The notes: a model not told the origin generated them from the letters alone. A stretch of 64,000 bases of DNA from Magnetococcales bacterium (GCA_015234045.1 JADFWU010000012.1:1-64000), one strand, 5' to 3'. Counted from the stretch's first letter, positions 1 through 9,932 are shown. A program made the numbers and translations.

Positions 1-3000
1 CCTCTAACTTTATTGCAAATCTTTGACAGGATTCTGCTCTTTGAAGCACTCAGCACGCTCGGCATGTTGGTTTTAGGAGTTGTTGCTGCGCTGTTTTTAG
101 AAGGTTTTTTACAGTTTCTGCGTTCTTATATTGGCGCATGGCTCGGTGCTCGTTTTGAACACCTTTCCAGCATTATGGCTTTGGAGCGCCTACTGTATAC
201 CAATCTACGAGATTTCGAACGACAAGGCGCCGGATTGCATCTTGAACGCCTTAATGCGCTTAATATTCTTAAGGATTTCTATTCTGGCCAAGCTGTTCTC
301 ACCCTACTTGATGTGCCATTTGTTTTCCTTTATCTGGGTTTGATTTATTATCTTGGCAATTTCATTGTTCTCATCCCGATTTTGGTCTTTGTTTTATTTA
401 TTTTGACGGCCATTTCCAATTCCCGTCAGATCTACGAAGCAGTGAAGAATCGCACGACGTTGGATGATCGGCGTATCGACTTTATCATTGAGGTGCTTTC
501 TGGCGTTCATTCTGTAAAGGCCATGGCCATGGAAGCGATGATGCTCCGCCGCTATGAACGCCTCCAAGATGCCTGCGCTGCCAGCGCACAGACTACCGGA
601 CTATTAGGCAACTACTCCTCCAGCATGGGCAACTTCTTTGCTCAGTTGAACATGATCTTTGTGGTGGCTTGGGGCGCGACCATGGTGATCCATCAGGAGT
701 TGACCATCGGTGGTTTGGCGGCTTGTACCATGCTGTCGGGTCGGGCTATCCAGCCTTTGAATAAAGCGATTGGACTTTGGACACGCTTTCAAAGCATTCG
801 TGTGGCTCGGGACCGTGTGGGAGACATCTTTGATCTAGAACTTGAGCCAACCCTTAAGTCGCCCTCCATTCCATCCATTCACGGTGGTTTGGAGATGCGT
901 AATGTTTCCTATAAATACGCACCTGATGCACCACCTATGCTGCATGATGTCAACATCACCATCAAACCCGGTGAAAGCGTTGCCATTTTGGGCAGTAATG
1001 GTTGCGGTAAGACTTCTTTACTCTGGTTGATGATGGGCGCGTTGGCACCTTCGGAAGGCAAAGTCATTCTGGATGGCCATGATCTATCCCAATATAATCC
1101 GCAAAGCATTCGAAAGCAGGTTGCCTACTTGCCTCAGTCTGGCGTTCTGTTTCAGGGTAGTATTCGCGACAACATCACCATGTTTCGTCCTGAATTGGAC
1201 GAAAAAGCAGAAGAGATTACGCGTCAACTGGGTTTGGAAGAGTTTCTCAATAAAATGCCCAAAGGCTACGATACTGTCATTGATGATGGTGCCGCAGAAA
1301 TATTGCCCCGAGGTATTAAACAGCGTGTTGCCATCGCCCGATCTCTGATGGACGATCCGAATCTGGTTCTGTTTGACGAAGCCAACACCGCCATGGACAG
1401 CCAAGGCGATAATATGTTGATGGATGCTTTGGAGAAATTGAAATCCCAAGGCGTGACACTGGTTTTAGTAACGCTACGCCCTTCATTGGTTCGCACTGCT
1501 GACCGTGTTTATGAGATCAAGGACGGCACTGTTGTTCTTAAAGAACAGGATAAGAATCAACAAAAAGGCCCTCCTGCCAAGAAACCCCAAGCATCTGAAC
1601 AAAAAACGCCACCCGCCGCATCTGCTGGAAATGCAAACAAAGCAGCGGCAAACGCACCGGCCCCAAAAAAGAAGGGATTGGATATCTCCTCCAACGCCAC
1701 ACCGCAAAAAACGAACAAAGAACCCGCCAAAGACAAGGCCGCATTACCTGCGCCTATTAAAAAAGGGTTGGATATTTCTTCAAGTGCAACACCGCAAAAA
1801 ACAAACAAACCGGATACAGAGGCAGACAACGACACAGCCACATCAGCTGCACCTATAAAAAAGGGCTTGGATATCTCAACATCCACCAAGCCCGCAAAAA
1901 CGGCCCCATCGAATACGGACAAAACAGCTGAAAAAAAACGTGCGCTGGCGAGCAAAAAGAGCGGGTTAGACATCACTACATCAGCCAAACCAAATAAAAT
2001 CAATAAAACAGACCCTAAACAAACAGAGATCGCCCCTGAAGTTATTAATAAAACGGCTCTCACGCCTCGTACACCACTTGAAGTCGTACCTGACCCAGTT
2101 CAGATTGAAATGGATGCCAAACAGTTGGCTTTGGAGACCGTGCCGGAACATCAGGAAGCAAAAGAAACGACAGCTACTGTTGGCTCTCACACATCAATAA
2201 AACATGTAGAACCCGTTAATCCTGACACTGTTGCGGACTCTCTGGAGCAGTCAACACGTCAGCATAAAGACGAGAGCGCTGAAGCCATTTCCAACCTTCG
2301 CGTGCTTCCGACACAAGCCGAAAGTGATCAAGCACCTGATCTCGCAGAAATTGATGAAATTTCCATGCGTGAAGAGGATACGACACCAATCGCCGCACCT
2401 GTTGCGACAGCGGCGGCACCTTCAGCATCAGCATTTTCACCTACTGCACCCTCAGAGGCTTCTCCAACAGTCAGCACACATAATCCGACCGCACTATCTA
2501 ACGCTGGTACGCTACGAAAACCTTCTCGCAGAAAGCCGCCTAAAGCGTCAATGCACGATAGAACCATACCACCTCGTCCACCAAAACAAGCGGTTGCACC
2601 TATGGACCAACATGCGCTTGCCAAGGCGGCCACACTACGGAAGCCATCTGGAGACAATCCGGTTGAGTTGCCAAAAACCACAACCAAACCAGTTCAGCCT
2701 GCCTTGGAACATACTGAGCAAGACAGCACCAGCCAGACCATCCAATCAGCAGTTGAGACCAAATCACCAGACCAATCTGTCATCCCATTGTCAAACAAGC
2801 CTGGTGTTCATACGGATAAGCGCAAACCTGTATCAAACAACAAACCAGAATCTTTTGATTCACCACAGGAAAAAACACCGGGCAAGCCCGCTATAAAACA
2901 GACTGAACCATACACACTATCTACTGAGAAGAGCGCAACCCCCAAACCGCGCCGATCCAGTATGATGATTTCATCATCTACCCGTAAAAAAGATAGAAAA

Positions 3001-3150
3001 CAAGTGCATAAGCCGAAGAAAAAAGGCATCACCGTGGCACAAACCCCACCACCTGAAAAACATAATCGCATTGAGGTGGTGATTGGTGGCCAGAAATCGA
3101 CCCCTTCTTCCGCCAGTGATAACAGACTGGGCAGCACGCGACACAGATAA
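1..3150 (+). CDS. Type I secretion ABC transporter subunit with long low-complexity tail (5' partial)
   Basis: The reading frame is open to base 1, so the true start and any N-terminal C39-like domain lie upstream of the window. Visible parts are a hydrophobic membrane domain (about the first 260 codons) and a nucleotide-binding domain with Walker A GSNGCGKTS and Walker B LFDEANTAMD. The signature motif is degenerate (LPRGIKQ where LSGGQ is usual), and the H-loop reads VTLRPS, so the switch histidine is a leucine. After the ATPase comes a tail of more than 500 residues rich in Lys, Pro, Thr, Ser and Ala, with four copies of a KKGLDIS-type motif. The next gene is a second complete ABC protein and the third an HlyD-type adaptor, so the two ABC proteins probably form a heterodimeric inner-membrane exporter. 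This subunit may have a non-catalytic site. The tail is unlike ordinary T1SS ATPases; its role is unknown. Confidence 0.85.
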   Translation, partial: PLTLLQIFDRILLFEALSTLGMLVLGVVAALFLEGFLQFLRSYIGAWLGARFEHLSSIMALERLLYTNLRDFERQGAGLHLERLNALNILKDFYSGQAVLTLLDVPFVFLYLGLIYYLGNFIVLIPILVFVLFILTAISNSRQIYEAVKNRTTLDDRRIDFIIEVLSGVHSVKAMAMEAMMLRRYERLQDACAASAQTTGLLGNYSSSMGNFFAQLNMIFVVAWGATMVIHQELTIGGLAACTMLSGRAIQPLNKAIGLWTRFQSIRVARDRVGDIFDLELEPTLKSPSIPSIHGGLEMRNVSYKYAPDAPPMLHDVNITIKPGESVAILGSNGCGKTSLLWLMMGALAPSEGKVILDGHDLSQYNPQSIRKQVAYLPQSGVLFQGSIRDNITMFRPELDEKAEEITRQLGLEEFLNKMPKGYDTVIDDGAAEILPRGIKQRVAIARSLMDDPNLVLFDEANTAMDSQGDNMLMDALEKLKSQGVTLVLVTLRPSLVRTADRVYEIKDGTVVLKEQDKNQQKGPPAKKPQASEQKTPPAASAGNANKAAANAPAPKKKGLDISSNATPQKTNKEPAKDKAALPAPIKKGLDISSSATPQKTNKPDTEADNDTATSAAPIKKGLDISTSTKPAKTAPSNTDKTAEKKRALASKKSGLDITTSAKPNKINKTDPKQTEIAPEVINKTALTPRTPLEVVPDPVQIEMDAKQLALETVPEHQEAKETTATVGSHTSIKHVEPVNPDTVADSLEQSTRQHKDESAEAISNLRVLPTQAESDQAPDLAEIDEISMREEDTTPIAAPVATAAAPSASAFSPTAPSEASPTVSTHNPTALSNAGTLRKPSRRKPPKASMHDRTIPPRPPKQAVAPMDQHALAKAATLRKPSGDNPVELPKTTTKPVQPALEHTEQDSTSQTIQSAVETKSPDQSVIPLSNKPGVHTDKRKPVSNNKPESFDSPQEKTPGKPAIKQTEPYTLSTEKSATPKPRRSSMMISSSTRKKDRKQVHKPKKKGITVAQTPPPEKHNRIEVVIGGQKSTPSSASDNRLGSTRHR
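1666..2007 (+). repeat. Four in-frame KKGLDIS-type repeats in the ABC protein tail
   Basis: Four diverged copies of a roughly 17-residue unit (consensus KKGLDISsSATPQKTNK) begin near 1666, 1759, 1858 and 1954. They are separated by variable Ala/Pro/Lys-rich linkers. The conserved GLDI core with flanking lysines suggests a short linear binding motif rather than a folded domain. Confidence 0.8.
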
Positions 3151-3161
3151 AGGTATCGATT

Positions 3162-5321
3162 ATGGCGATCATGGATCTACACAAAAAAGACGCGCAGATT
3201 GACCTGAACTTTCCTGAACCAACGGGTATTCTGGCTGACTTTGCCAAACTGTCAGACTTTGGTGCATGTCTACTGCCTTTGTTGCATGCCCTTGGTTACC
3301 ATGGTGATTTACGCCATGTTGCGGAAGCTCTGCCTCACTTTGCTGAAACGTTGGATCTCACCAGTTTTCGCAATGTCATGGCCAATCTCACCTATCAAAG
3401 CACGCCTTTGAAAATTCAGTTGGATCAATTAGACCCGCGTTTGATGCCCTGTCTATATCTTCCAGAAGGACGTTCGGCTTTTGTTATTTTGGAGATCAAA
3501 GAGGGCAAGGCCACCATTTTTGATGGTACTAACGGAAAACTCGGCATCATCCCGATCATGAGAATGAAAGGCATCGCCTATTTCTTTAAAGAGATGGACC
3601 TCGAAGGACGCCGCTTGGCCCAAGCCCGATTGGGTTGGTTTCGGATGGTTACCGAACGGTTCATGAAATTGATCTATTACATTTTTGCCATCACCCTTGC
3701 AATCACTATTTTGCAAGTTGTGACACCGCTTTATGTGATGTCAGTCTATGATCGTGTTGTGAACAGTCAGTCCATTGAGACTTTGGGCTTTCTGATGCTT
3801 GGTGCCATACTTGCGCTGGTCTTTGACTGGCTATTGCGAAAAATGCGTGGTCATATGTTAATGTTCTTTGGTGCTCGAATGGACAGCATCGTCAGTAATG
3901 CCATTTTCATGCGTATCCTGTCGCTGACACCATCCTATACCGAACGTGCGCCCATTGGCTCTCAGGTTGCCCGCATCAAGGACTTTGATTCAGTACGCGA
4001 TTTCTTTACCGGTCCACTGGCCCTGGTTTTTTTCGAAATTCCGTTTGCCATTGTGTTTATTATTGTCATTGCCAGTCTTGCTGGCCCTTTGGCTTTTATT
4101 CCTTTTATTTCAGCGATTTTATTTGTTGTTCTATCGATTGTAATGGCTCCGCAGGTGGAAAACTCCGGAGCCCATTCCCGGCGCGCCCGCGCGAAACGGC
4201 AGGAGTTTGTTGTTGAAGCACTCAACAAAGTGCGGGCAATTAAATATACCGCTGGTGAACACATCTGGTTTGACCGCTATCGTCAGCTCTCTGCGGAAGC
4301 CTCAATGGCCAACTTTCGCAGCGCATTAATCAACTCTGTGGTGGGTACTCTTTCCCATATTATTGTTGCCGGTTCTGGATTAGCAACCATTGCTATCGGT
4401 GTATTGCGGGTGTTGAACGGCGATATGACTGTCGGTGGTTTGGTGGCATCCATGGTGCTGGTGTGGCGGGTTCTGTCACCACTGCAAAGTACCTTTGTTG
4501 CCATGACCCGCCTTGAGCAGGTGAAATCCAGTATTTCCCAGATCAATGGATTAATGAACGTTCAACCAGAATCAGGTGACAACGCGCCCATTGAACCCAT
4601 CACTAAGTTTAAGGGGCATGTTGAATTTTCTCGTGTCAGCCTTCGTTATCAACCAGAGGCTGAACCTGCGTTGATGGGTGTCAGCTTTGAGACGAAGCCC
4701 GGAGAAGTTGTTGCAGTTCTGGGTCGGAATGGCTCTGGAAAATCGACTATCGTCAAACTGATTGCCGGTCTTTATAATCCTCAAGCTGGCAGTATTCGTA
4801 TCGATGGCAACGATATACGTCAGATGAGTCCCATCGAACTGCGCCACGCCATCGCCTATGTGCCTCAGATCTGTAATCTCTATCATGGCACCATTGCACA
4901 AAACTTGCGCTTGGCACATGCAACCGCCTCTGATGAAGAGCTTGAAGAAGCCTGTCGTTATGCCGATGTGCTTGATGAAATCAAAGCACTGGATCGCGGA
5001 TTCTGGACCCGAGTTGGAGATAAAAGCGCAGGTCAGGTTGCATCCAGCATGATCCAAAAGATTTCTTTGGCTCGCGCCTATCTGAAACCCTCCAATATCC
5101 TACTGTTTGATGAACCCGCCAGCGCCTTGGACTGGGAAGCGGATCAAGCGTTTATCAAGCATGTAAAAAGATTGCAAGGTCACAAGACTATTTTCATTGT
5201 TACCCATCGTCCCAGCCATTTCCGAATCGCTGACCAGATTCTATTTTTCGATCAAGGCTATCTTCGTCTGGGTGGACCAGCAGCCGAAGTGTTACCGCAG
5301 ATTCCCCAGGACCTGACATGA
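3162..5321 (+). CDS. Type I secretion ABC transporter (C39-like domain, TMD, NBD)
   Basis: The 719-residue protein has the usual order for an RTX/LapB-type exporter. An N-terminal peptidase-like domain (about 1-130) lacks an evident catalytic Cys and probably only docks substrate. A membrane domain follows (about 165-450), then an ATPase domain with Walker A GRNGSGKST, Q-loop YVPQ, Walker B LLFDEPASALD and an intact H-loop VTHRPS. The signature segment reads SAGQV, not LSGGQ. The start is ATG with AAAGG about ten bases upstream. The gene lies 11 bases after the first ABC gene and overlaps the adaptor gene by ATGA, so all three are surely one operon. Likely job: ATP-driven export of a large RTX-type protein with the adaptor and an outer-membrane channel encoded elsewhere. 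Confidence 0.9.
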   Translation: MAIMDLHKKDAQIDLNFPEPTGILADFAKLSDFGACLLPLLHALGYHGDLRHVAEALPHFAETLDLTSFRNVMANLTYQSTPLKIQLDQLDPRLMPCLYLPEGRSAFVILEIKEGKATIFDGTNGKLGIIPIMRMKGIAYFFKEMDLEGRRLAQARLGWFRMVTERFMKLIYYIFAITLAITILQVVTPLYVMSVYDRVVNSQSIETLGFLMLGAILALVFDWLLRKMRGHMLMFFGARMDSIVSNAIFMRILSLTPSYTERAPIGSQVARIKDFDSVRDFFTGPLALVFFEIPFAIVFIIVIASLAGPLAFIPFISAILFVVLSIVMAPQVENSGAHSRRARAKRQEFVVEALNKVRAIKYTAGEHIWFDRYRQLSAEASMANFRSALINSVVGTLSHIIVAGSGLATIAIGVLRVLNGDMTVGGLVASMVLVWRVLSPLQSTFVAMTRLEQVKSSISQINGLMNVQPESGDNAPIEPITKFKGHVEFSRVSLRYQPEAEPALMGVSFETKPGEVVAVLGRNGSGKSTIVKLIAGLYNPQAGSIRIDGNDIRQMSPIELRHAIAYVPQICNLYHGTIAQNLRLAHATASDEELEEACRYADVLDEIKALDRGFWTRVGDKSAGQVASSMIQKISLARAYLKPSNILLFDEPASALDWEADQAFIKHVKRLQGHKTIFIVTHRPSHFRIADQILFFDQGYLRLGGPAAEVLPQIPQDLT

Positions 5322-6949
5322 GCGACGCGCGATCTGACACGAAGCCAAAAAGTTCAATGCCGACTGGCGATAAACCGGCTGGCGATAAACCGGCTGGCGA
5401 TAAACCGGCGGCGGCAAAAAAAACACCCTTGTCCCAGGCTGACACATCGCCGGAAAAAAATCCTATGCTTACTGAAGAGGCACGTGCTGCAATGGCACTG
5501 CCATCCAAGCAAGGGGATACCGCACCGGAAAAAAATCCCATGCTGCCCGATGATCAGCGAAAAGGTACTGGCAACAAAAATGAAGCCGCCCTGCTTGCAC
5601 AGGACAATGCTGAGAAAGAGGCTGAAAAAAAAATCAAACAAGGTAGCCGCCAACAACGTTTTCTTGCTCAATCAGTAATTTTAGAAGAGGCTGGTCTGTC
5701 GCGTTTGGTCCGTATGGCCATCCTTTTAGTCACCGCTGTGGTGGTGACATTCATCCTGTGGGCCTCGTACTCTGTCATTGATGAAGTCGCCCCTGCACCT
5801 GGTGAAGTTGTTCCCTCTTCCACGGTTCAGATTGTGCAACATCTGGAGGGCGGCATTATCCAAACCATTCACGTAAAATCTGGTGATCTGGTTGAAAAAG
5901 ACAGCCTGCTTGTCACATTAGATCCTGCGCCAGTATTGGCAGAGTTCAAGCAAAATCAAGCCAGACTGACCGCATTGAAACTTCAGCAAGAACGCATTAA
6001 GGCCTTTATCGAAGAGCGCCCACCAAATTTTCAGGCTGTTCCTGCTGAATTTACTGACATTGCTACCAGTCAAATGAATCTTCTCAAGGCACAGAATGAA
6101 TCTCTCGCCAGTCAGCGGGAGCTGTTACACAGCCAGGTACTCCAACGTGACGCTCGACTCAAAGGTATTGATGAACAGGAAAAGATCCAAAACTCACAGA
6201 TGAAACTGGTTGAGCGAGAACTGCATCTCAATGAACAGGGTATGGACAAAGGACTGGTATCCCAAATGACCGTACTCAGCACCAAACGCGAGATGCAACG
6301 GGTAATATCTGAACTGACACGCCTTCACTCAGAGCGTATACAGATCAGCCAGGAACTCAAAGAAATGCGTAGAAAACTGGTGGATATGGATAACACAACC
6401 CGCCAAGAAGCCACGCGCGAATTGAGCACAATTACCACTGAAGCGGCACAGGTAACGAAGGTTATTGAACGCCTTCAGGATAAAGTAAATCGCCTTAAAA
6501 TAACCTCGCCACTGCGCGGTATTATCAAAGAGCTGAAAGTCACCACCCAAAGTGGTGTTATTTCACCTGGTGGCACGATTGCTGAAATTGTACCCGTTGA
6601 TAAAAGTCGCTATGCAGAAGTACATATCAATACACGTGACATCGGTCATATCTCCACTGGTCAGTTGGTAACGATCAAGGTGACGACTTACGATTTCGCT
6701 CGGTATGGAGGCATTACCGGTCGTCTTGAAGCCATCTCACCAGCCACGTTTACCGATGATAATGGTCAACCCTACTACCTCGGCAAGGTACGTCTTGATC
6801 GCAACTATGTGGGCACAATACCTGGTACTAACGAAGTGTTGCCTGGCATGGCGATTCAGGCCAGCATCCACACGGGCTCTAAAACGTTGATGGAATATCT
6901 ACTCAAACCAATCGTTTCATCGGTAAATGATTCATTTAGAGAACGATAA
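5318..6949 (+). CDS. HlyD-family membrane fusion protein (T1SS adaptor)
   Basis: This periplasmic adaptor links the inner-membrane ABC exporter to an outer-membrane channel. The 543-residue protein has a cytoplasmic N-terminal region of about 130 residues rich in Pro, Lys and Asp, with two copies of a PEKNPML motif. One membrane segment spans about 132-150. The lipoyl half-motif is recognisable at VQIVQHLEGGIIQTIHVKSG, followed by a long coiled-coil hairpin (about 210-390) and a beta-barrel C-terminal part with the HlyD-type segment around DISTGQLVTIKV. The cytoplasmic extension is longer than in typical HlyD, mirroring the extended tail of the first ABC protein. The gene overlaps the preceding ABC gene by four bases. 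Confidence 0.92.
   Translation: MSDARSDTKPKSSMPTGDKPAGDKPAGDKPAAAKKTPLSQADTSPEKNPMLTEEARAAMALPSKQGDTAPEKNPMLPDDQRKGTGNKNEAALLAQDNAEKEAEKKIKQGSRQQRFLAQSVILEEAGLSRLVRMAILLVTAVVVTFILWASYSVIDEVAPAPGEVVPSSTVQIVQHLEGGIIQTIHVKSGDLVEKDSLLVTLDPAPVLAEFKQNQARLTALKLQQERIKAFIEERPPNFQAVPAEFTDIATSQMNLLKAQNESLASQRELLHSQVLQRDARLKGIDEQEKIQNSQMKLVERELHLNEQGMDKGLVSQMTVLSTKREMQRVISELTRLHSERIQISQELKEMRRKLVDMDNTTRQEATRELSTITTEAAQVTKVIERLQDKVNRLKITSPLRGIIKELKVTTQSGVISPGGTIAEIVPVDKSRYAEVHINTRDIGHISTGQLVTIKVTTYDFARYGGITGRLEAISPATFTDDNGQPYYLGKVRLDRNYVGTIPGTNEVLPGMAIQASIHTGSKTLMEYLLKPIVSSVNDSFRER
5364..5408 (+). repeat. Perfect 15-bp tandem repeat, three copies, inside the adaptor gene
   Basis: The unit ctggcgataaaccgg is present three times with no mismatch and encodes a repeated GDKPA peptide in the cytoplasmic N-terminus. 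Its length is a multiple of three, so copy-number slippage would change protein length without shifting frame. Confidence 0.85.
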
Positions 6950-6977
6950 CATATAGTTGATCAGAAAAAATCATCCT

Positions 6978-7006
6978 GACAAGGCGGGGCGTTTGTCCCG
7001 TCTTGT
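6978..7006 (+). terminator. Stem-loop after the secretion operon
   Basis: An inverted repeat GACAAG...CTTGTC with an inner CGGG/CCCG stem and an eight-base loop lies 29 bases after the adaptor stop codon. No strong T-run follows, so it is either a weak or factor-assisted terminator or an RNA-stabilising hairpin. Confidence 0.45.
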
Positions 7007-7207
7007 CACATCCTTCTTGCACATACTCCATATATGGCATCACACTTGCTTGTCAATTGGACATAATCCTGAAAATGACAGAAATATGACCTCAACGTGG
7101 CAATATGCCAGAAGATAGAACGCTTCTTGAGGTATCCGTGTCTTCGATATGCTTGTGCCCTGCTGGACCGTAGTTGAGGGCCTGATGGATGTAACTGCTG
7201 GAGGATA

Positions 7208-9388
7208 ATGATGTACCAAGATCTGTTCGGCCTCGAACGCCTACCCTTTCACAATACACCAGATCCACATTTTTTTTACAAAGATGCGGGACGAAGTGAC
7301 ACGCTTTCCGCCCTACTTGATGCGGTGAAGAATGGTGATGGATTGGCCGTTGTATCCGGTGAGGCTGGATGCGGCAAGACCATGATATGCCGACTGCTTC
7401 ATCAGAAGCTTGTCAATGATCATGTGGTTATCGTACTCAATGATCCTAGCTTGCCAGCAGACAGCATGCCCGCAGCCATTGCCATGGAACTGTCGCTGGA
7501 TATCGAATGGGATCACTGCCGTACACAGGCAATGCATTCCTTGAAGGCGTATCTTGATGAACGGGCTGAAGCCAATCAGAAAGTGGTTCTTCTCATTGAA
7601 GAGGCACAAGGATTGACCGATGAAGGTTTGGAAAAAATCCGCCTGCTCAGTAATCTGGAATCCAATGACCAGAAATTGTTACAGATTGTACTATTCGGTC
7701 AACCCAGCCTGGAATCCCGTCTGCAATCTCATGAGTTGAACAGCCGGATAGCGCATCATTATTCCTTGAAAGGCCTCAATCTGAAACAGCTTGAAACGTA
7801 TTTGGATTTTCGTTTGCGTCAAGCTGGTTACATGAGTGCCAATGTATTCATTGGCAGAGCCTGCAAAGAGATGCTGCGCCACACCAGAGGTCAACCACGT
7901 CAGATTAATCATCTAGCCCACAAAACACTCAAACGTATTGCCACCATCGGTGCCAGTCAGATCACACCACGTCATATCCGTGATGCGCATCATGACCGGC
8001 CAATAAAGACCGCAAACAAAGGCTTTTCCATCACTGCCCTACCGGGCATGGAACAACTTTGGAAACCCATGGCCGCCACCAGCTTGACCGCGTTGATGCT
8101 GGCGGCTGGTAGCATGTGGTGGTTTAACCAAGATGAACTGTCATTCGCTCAACAGCCTGCTGTTGAACAACAGGTACAGGTTGTCGATCAAAAGGCAATC
8201 AAACCCGTTCAGTCTCAACAGGTTACACCAGTCATCACGATCACCAAAACGGTGAAAACAGCACCTAACACATCCTTAATAAAGGATATTGATTCAGGTA
8301 TGCCTGCCAGCGAAACTGCGCTTAGTGCGGTTGATGGTTCGGTAACTTCTGTAACAGAAAGCACTCCAACAACGCTGATAAATACTCAGGCCGTGCTCAA
8401 GCCTGCTAGCATTTCGCCTGAGAAAAAACAGTGGCATAAGGATATTACCACTGCCACATATCAACCGGCTGCTGCGCCTGTTCGATTGACAAAAGCACCA
8501 ACTCAGAAGGCTAAACAGATCAAAGCAGTCGCCAAGACTGTGCACAGCGAAACGAATAAAAGCACCTCCAAGAAAACAACCCGCGCTGTTCATGTGGTAA
8601 AAAAATCGGTGAGCACCACGCCCGTACCTTACAAAACACCAGAAGTGTCCAGCATCGCATCCCTACCTGATGGCGAATTCCTGGCACAACGGCTGACCGC
8701 AACAGGTCAGTGGATCAGTAAGGCGGATGACAACCATTTTAGTGTGCGTTTGATGGTTCTGGAAGAGGGTAGATCACCTCAGGAGATCAAAACATTTTTC
8801 AAACAGGTCGCTTCCAATCTGGATGAAGATCAGCTTCAGATGTTTCAGTTGCGCAACGGCAATCTTCTGGTGAGTTATGGTGATTTTTCCACCTATACGG
8901 AAGGTGAAATGGTGGTTTCACAATTGACACCCCTGCTTCGCCGTTTTCACCCAGAAATTCAGGTCATTTCCAATCTACGAGAAGATCTCTACCGTGCGGA
9001 TTTAACAGAAGATGGATTTAAGACCTTCAGCCAAGAGGTGAAAGCCTTTGGTCGTCATGCTCTGCGCTACTCCATTCAGGTCGGTGCATTCTTTGAAAAA
9101 AGCCGAGCCGATCAATTTATCAGTTCATTGACTGAAAATGGCATGGATCCCTATCGCCTGGAGATACAGGACAGCAAAGGCCAGATATGGCACACCGTCC
9201 ATGTTGGCCGCTATGTCGATTATGAAAGCGCTAAAGCAGAAGCGGAACCCATGAAGAAAAAGCTGGGTGCCTATGTTTTTCCGCTGCACAGCTTTGTCTC
9301 TGGGCTTTGGTGGAAAAATCAGATCAAACTACCATCTGAAACATCAACCATGGCGAAACAGGAGAATGAAACACCAGAAGCGGGCTAA
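7208..9388 (+). CDS. ExeA/GspA-like AAA ATPase with transmembrane segment and C-terminal SPOR domain
   Basis: The first 265 residues match the ExeA/GspA-type AAA family. They carry the typical opening YQDLFGLERLPFHNTPDP, Walker A GEAGCGKT at 51-58, Walker B VVLLIEEAQ and sensor region RGQPRQIN. A hydrophobic segment at about 285-303 would place the ATPase in the cytoplasm and the remainder in the periplasm. The middle is low-complexity (Thr, Lys, Pro, Ala). The last 170 residues contain a SPOR-like peptidoglycan-binding domain (SIQVGAFFEKSRADQF ... VHVGRYVDYESAKAEAE). An AGGAG-type site precedes two consecutive ATG codons. ExeA relatives help insert secretion channels through peptidoglycan. 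Position beside the T1SS operon suggests a similar wall-remodelling role, but this is inference. Confidence 0.88.
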   Translation: MMYQDLFGLERLPFHNTPDPHFFYKDAGRSDTLSALLDAVKNGDGLAVVSGEAGCGKTMICRLLHQKLVNDHVVIVLNDPSLPADSMPAAIAMELSLDIEWDHCRTQAMHSLKAYLDERAEANQKVVLLIEEAQGLTDEGLEKIRLLSNLESNDQKLLQIVLFGQPSLESRLQSHELNSRIAHHYSLKGLNLKQLETYLDFRLRQAGYMSANVFIGRACKEMLRHTRGQPRQINHLAHKTLKRIATIGASQITPRHIRDAHHDRPIKTANKGFSITALPGMEQLWKPMAATSLTALMLAAGSMWWFNQDELSFAQQPAVEQQVQVVDQKAIKPVQSQQVTPVITITKTVKTAPNTSLIKDIDSGMPASETALSAVDGSVTSVTESTPTTLINTQAVLKPASISPEKKQWHKDITTATYQPAAAPVRLTKAPTQKAKQIKAVAKTVHSETNKSTSKKTTRAVHVVKKSVSTTPVPYKTPEVSSIASLPDGEFLAQRLTATGQWISKADDNHFSVRLMVLEEGRSPQEIKTFFKQVASNLDEDQLQMFQLRNGNLLVSYGDFSTYTEGEMVVSQLTPLLRRFHPEIQVISNLREDLYRADLTEDGFKTFSQEVKAFGRHALRYSIQVGAFFEKSRADQFISSLTENGMDPYRLEIQDSKGQIWHTVHVGRYVDYESAKAEAEPMKKKLGAYVFPLHSFVSGLWWKNQIKLPSETSTMAKQENETPEAG

Positions 9389-9413
9389 TTCTAACGTTCC
9401 GTTACCATTATTG

Positions 9414-9448
9414 AAAAAACCGTCGCCTTTGGGCTGGCGGTTTTTTTT
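9414..9448 (+). terminator. Intrinsic terminator after the ExeA-like gene
   Basis: A-run, ACCG and GCC stem segments pairing with GGC and CGGT around a TTTG loop, then eight consecutive T. The A-run before the stem makes it usable from either strand. Confidence 0.85.
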
Positions 9449-9500
9449 ATGTTTATGTTATCGTATTTAACAATAATCCTCTTTCCCAGGAGCAACGATC

Positions 9501-9818
9501 ATGGCTGTTTCGCAGAGCAACATTGGCACAGCCATTCGCGCACAAATGAGCGGTGCTAATGGCTCCGACCACGCCCGCTCTGCCCAAGCTGGTGCCCAAC
9601 GGCGCGTCAGTGCTTCCAACAGCCCATCCGGTTCAGAAACGGCGCGGAGTTCGATCTCTGTTGCTGGTCAAGCCGCACCTCAACCCCGTGCCACACCAGC
9701 GGCTGAAGCGACACGTGTCACTATTTCCGCAGCTGGCCGGAAAATGGCCTCCAACATCGGCCACACCCTGCCTCAGGTGGAAGAATCCCGTGATCAGGCA
9801 GCCGCACGGAACCAATAA
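9501..9818 (+). CDS. Small hypothetical protein, 105 residues
   Basis: I do not recognise the family. The start ATG has AGGAG nine bases upstream, and the gene sits between a terminator and tRNA-Pro as its own unit. The protein has no signal peptide or membrane segment. It is rich in Ala, Ser, Arg and Gln and looks largely disordered. A twice-occurring pattern, S(I/A)SVAGQAA near residue 52 and [14 protein letters not shown] near 74, is the only internal similarity seen. The end is [10 protein letters not shown] second long frame overlaps it but lacks a ribosome site. Confidence 0.6.
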   Translation: MAVSQSNIGTAIRAQMSGANGSDHARSAQAGAQRRVSASNSPSGSETARSSISVAGQAAPQPRATPAAEATRVTISAAGRKMASNIGHTLPQVEESRDQAAARNQ

Positions 9819-9932
9819 TGCGTTCTTGGTAATAGAGAGTGTTGACAAACAAGATCAAGATAAGCATTCTTACCCAGCGCGTGAGCAGAGAGCCGCTCTA
9901 AATGGTGCTTTGAATCACGTAAAAATAAGTGT

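Noticed and set aside
2231-2896. 221-codon frame within the ABC protein tail
   Set aside because: An alternate frame of a low-complexity coding region; long frames are expected there by composition.
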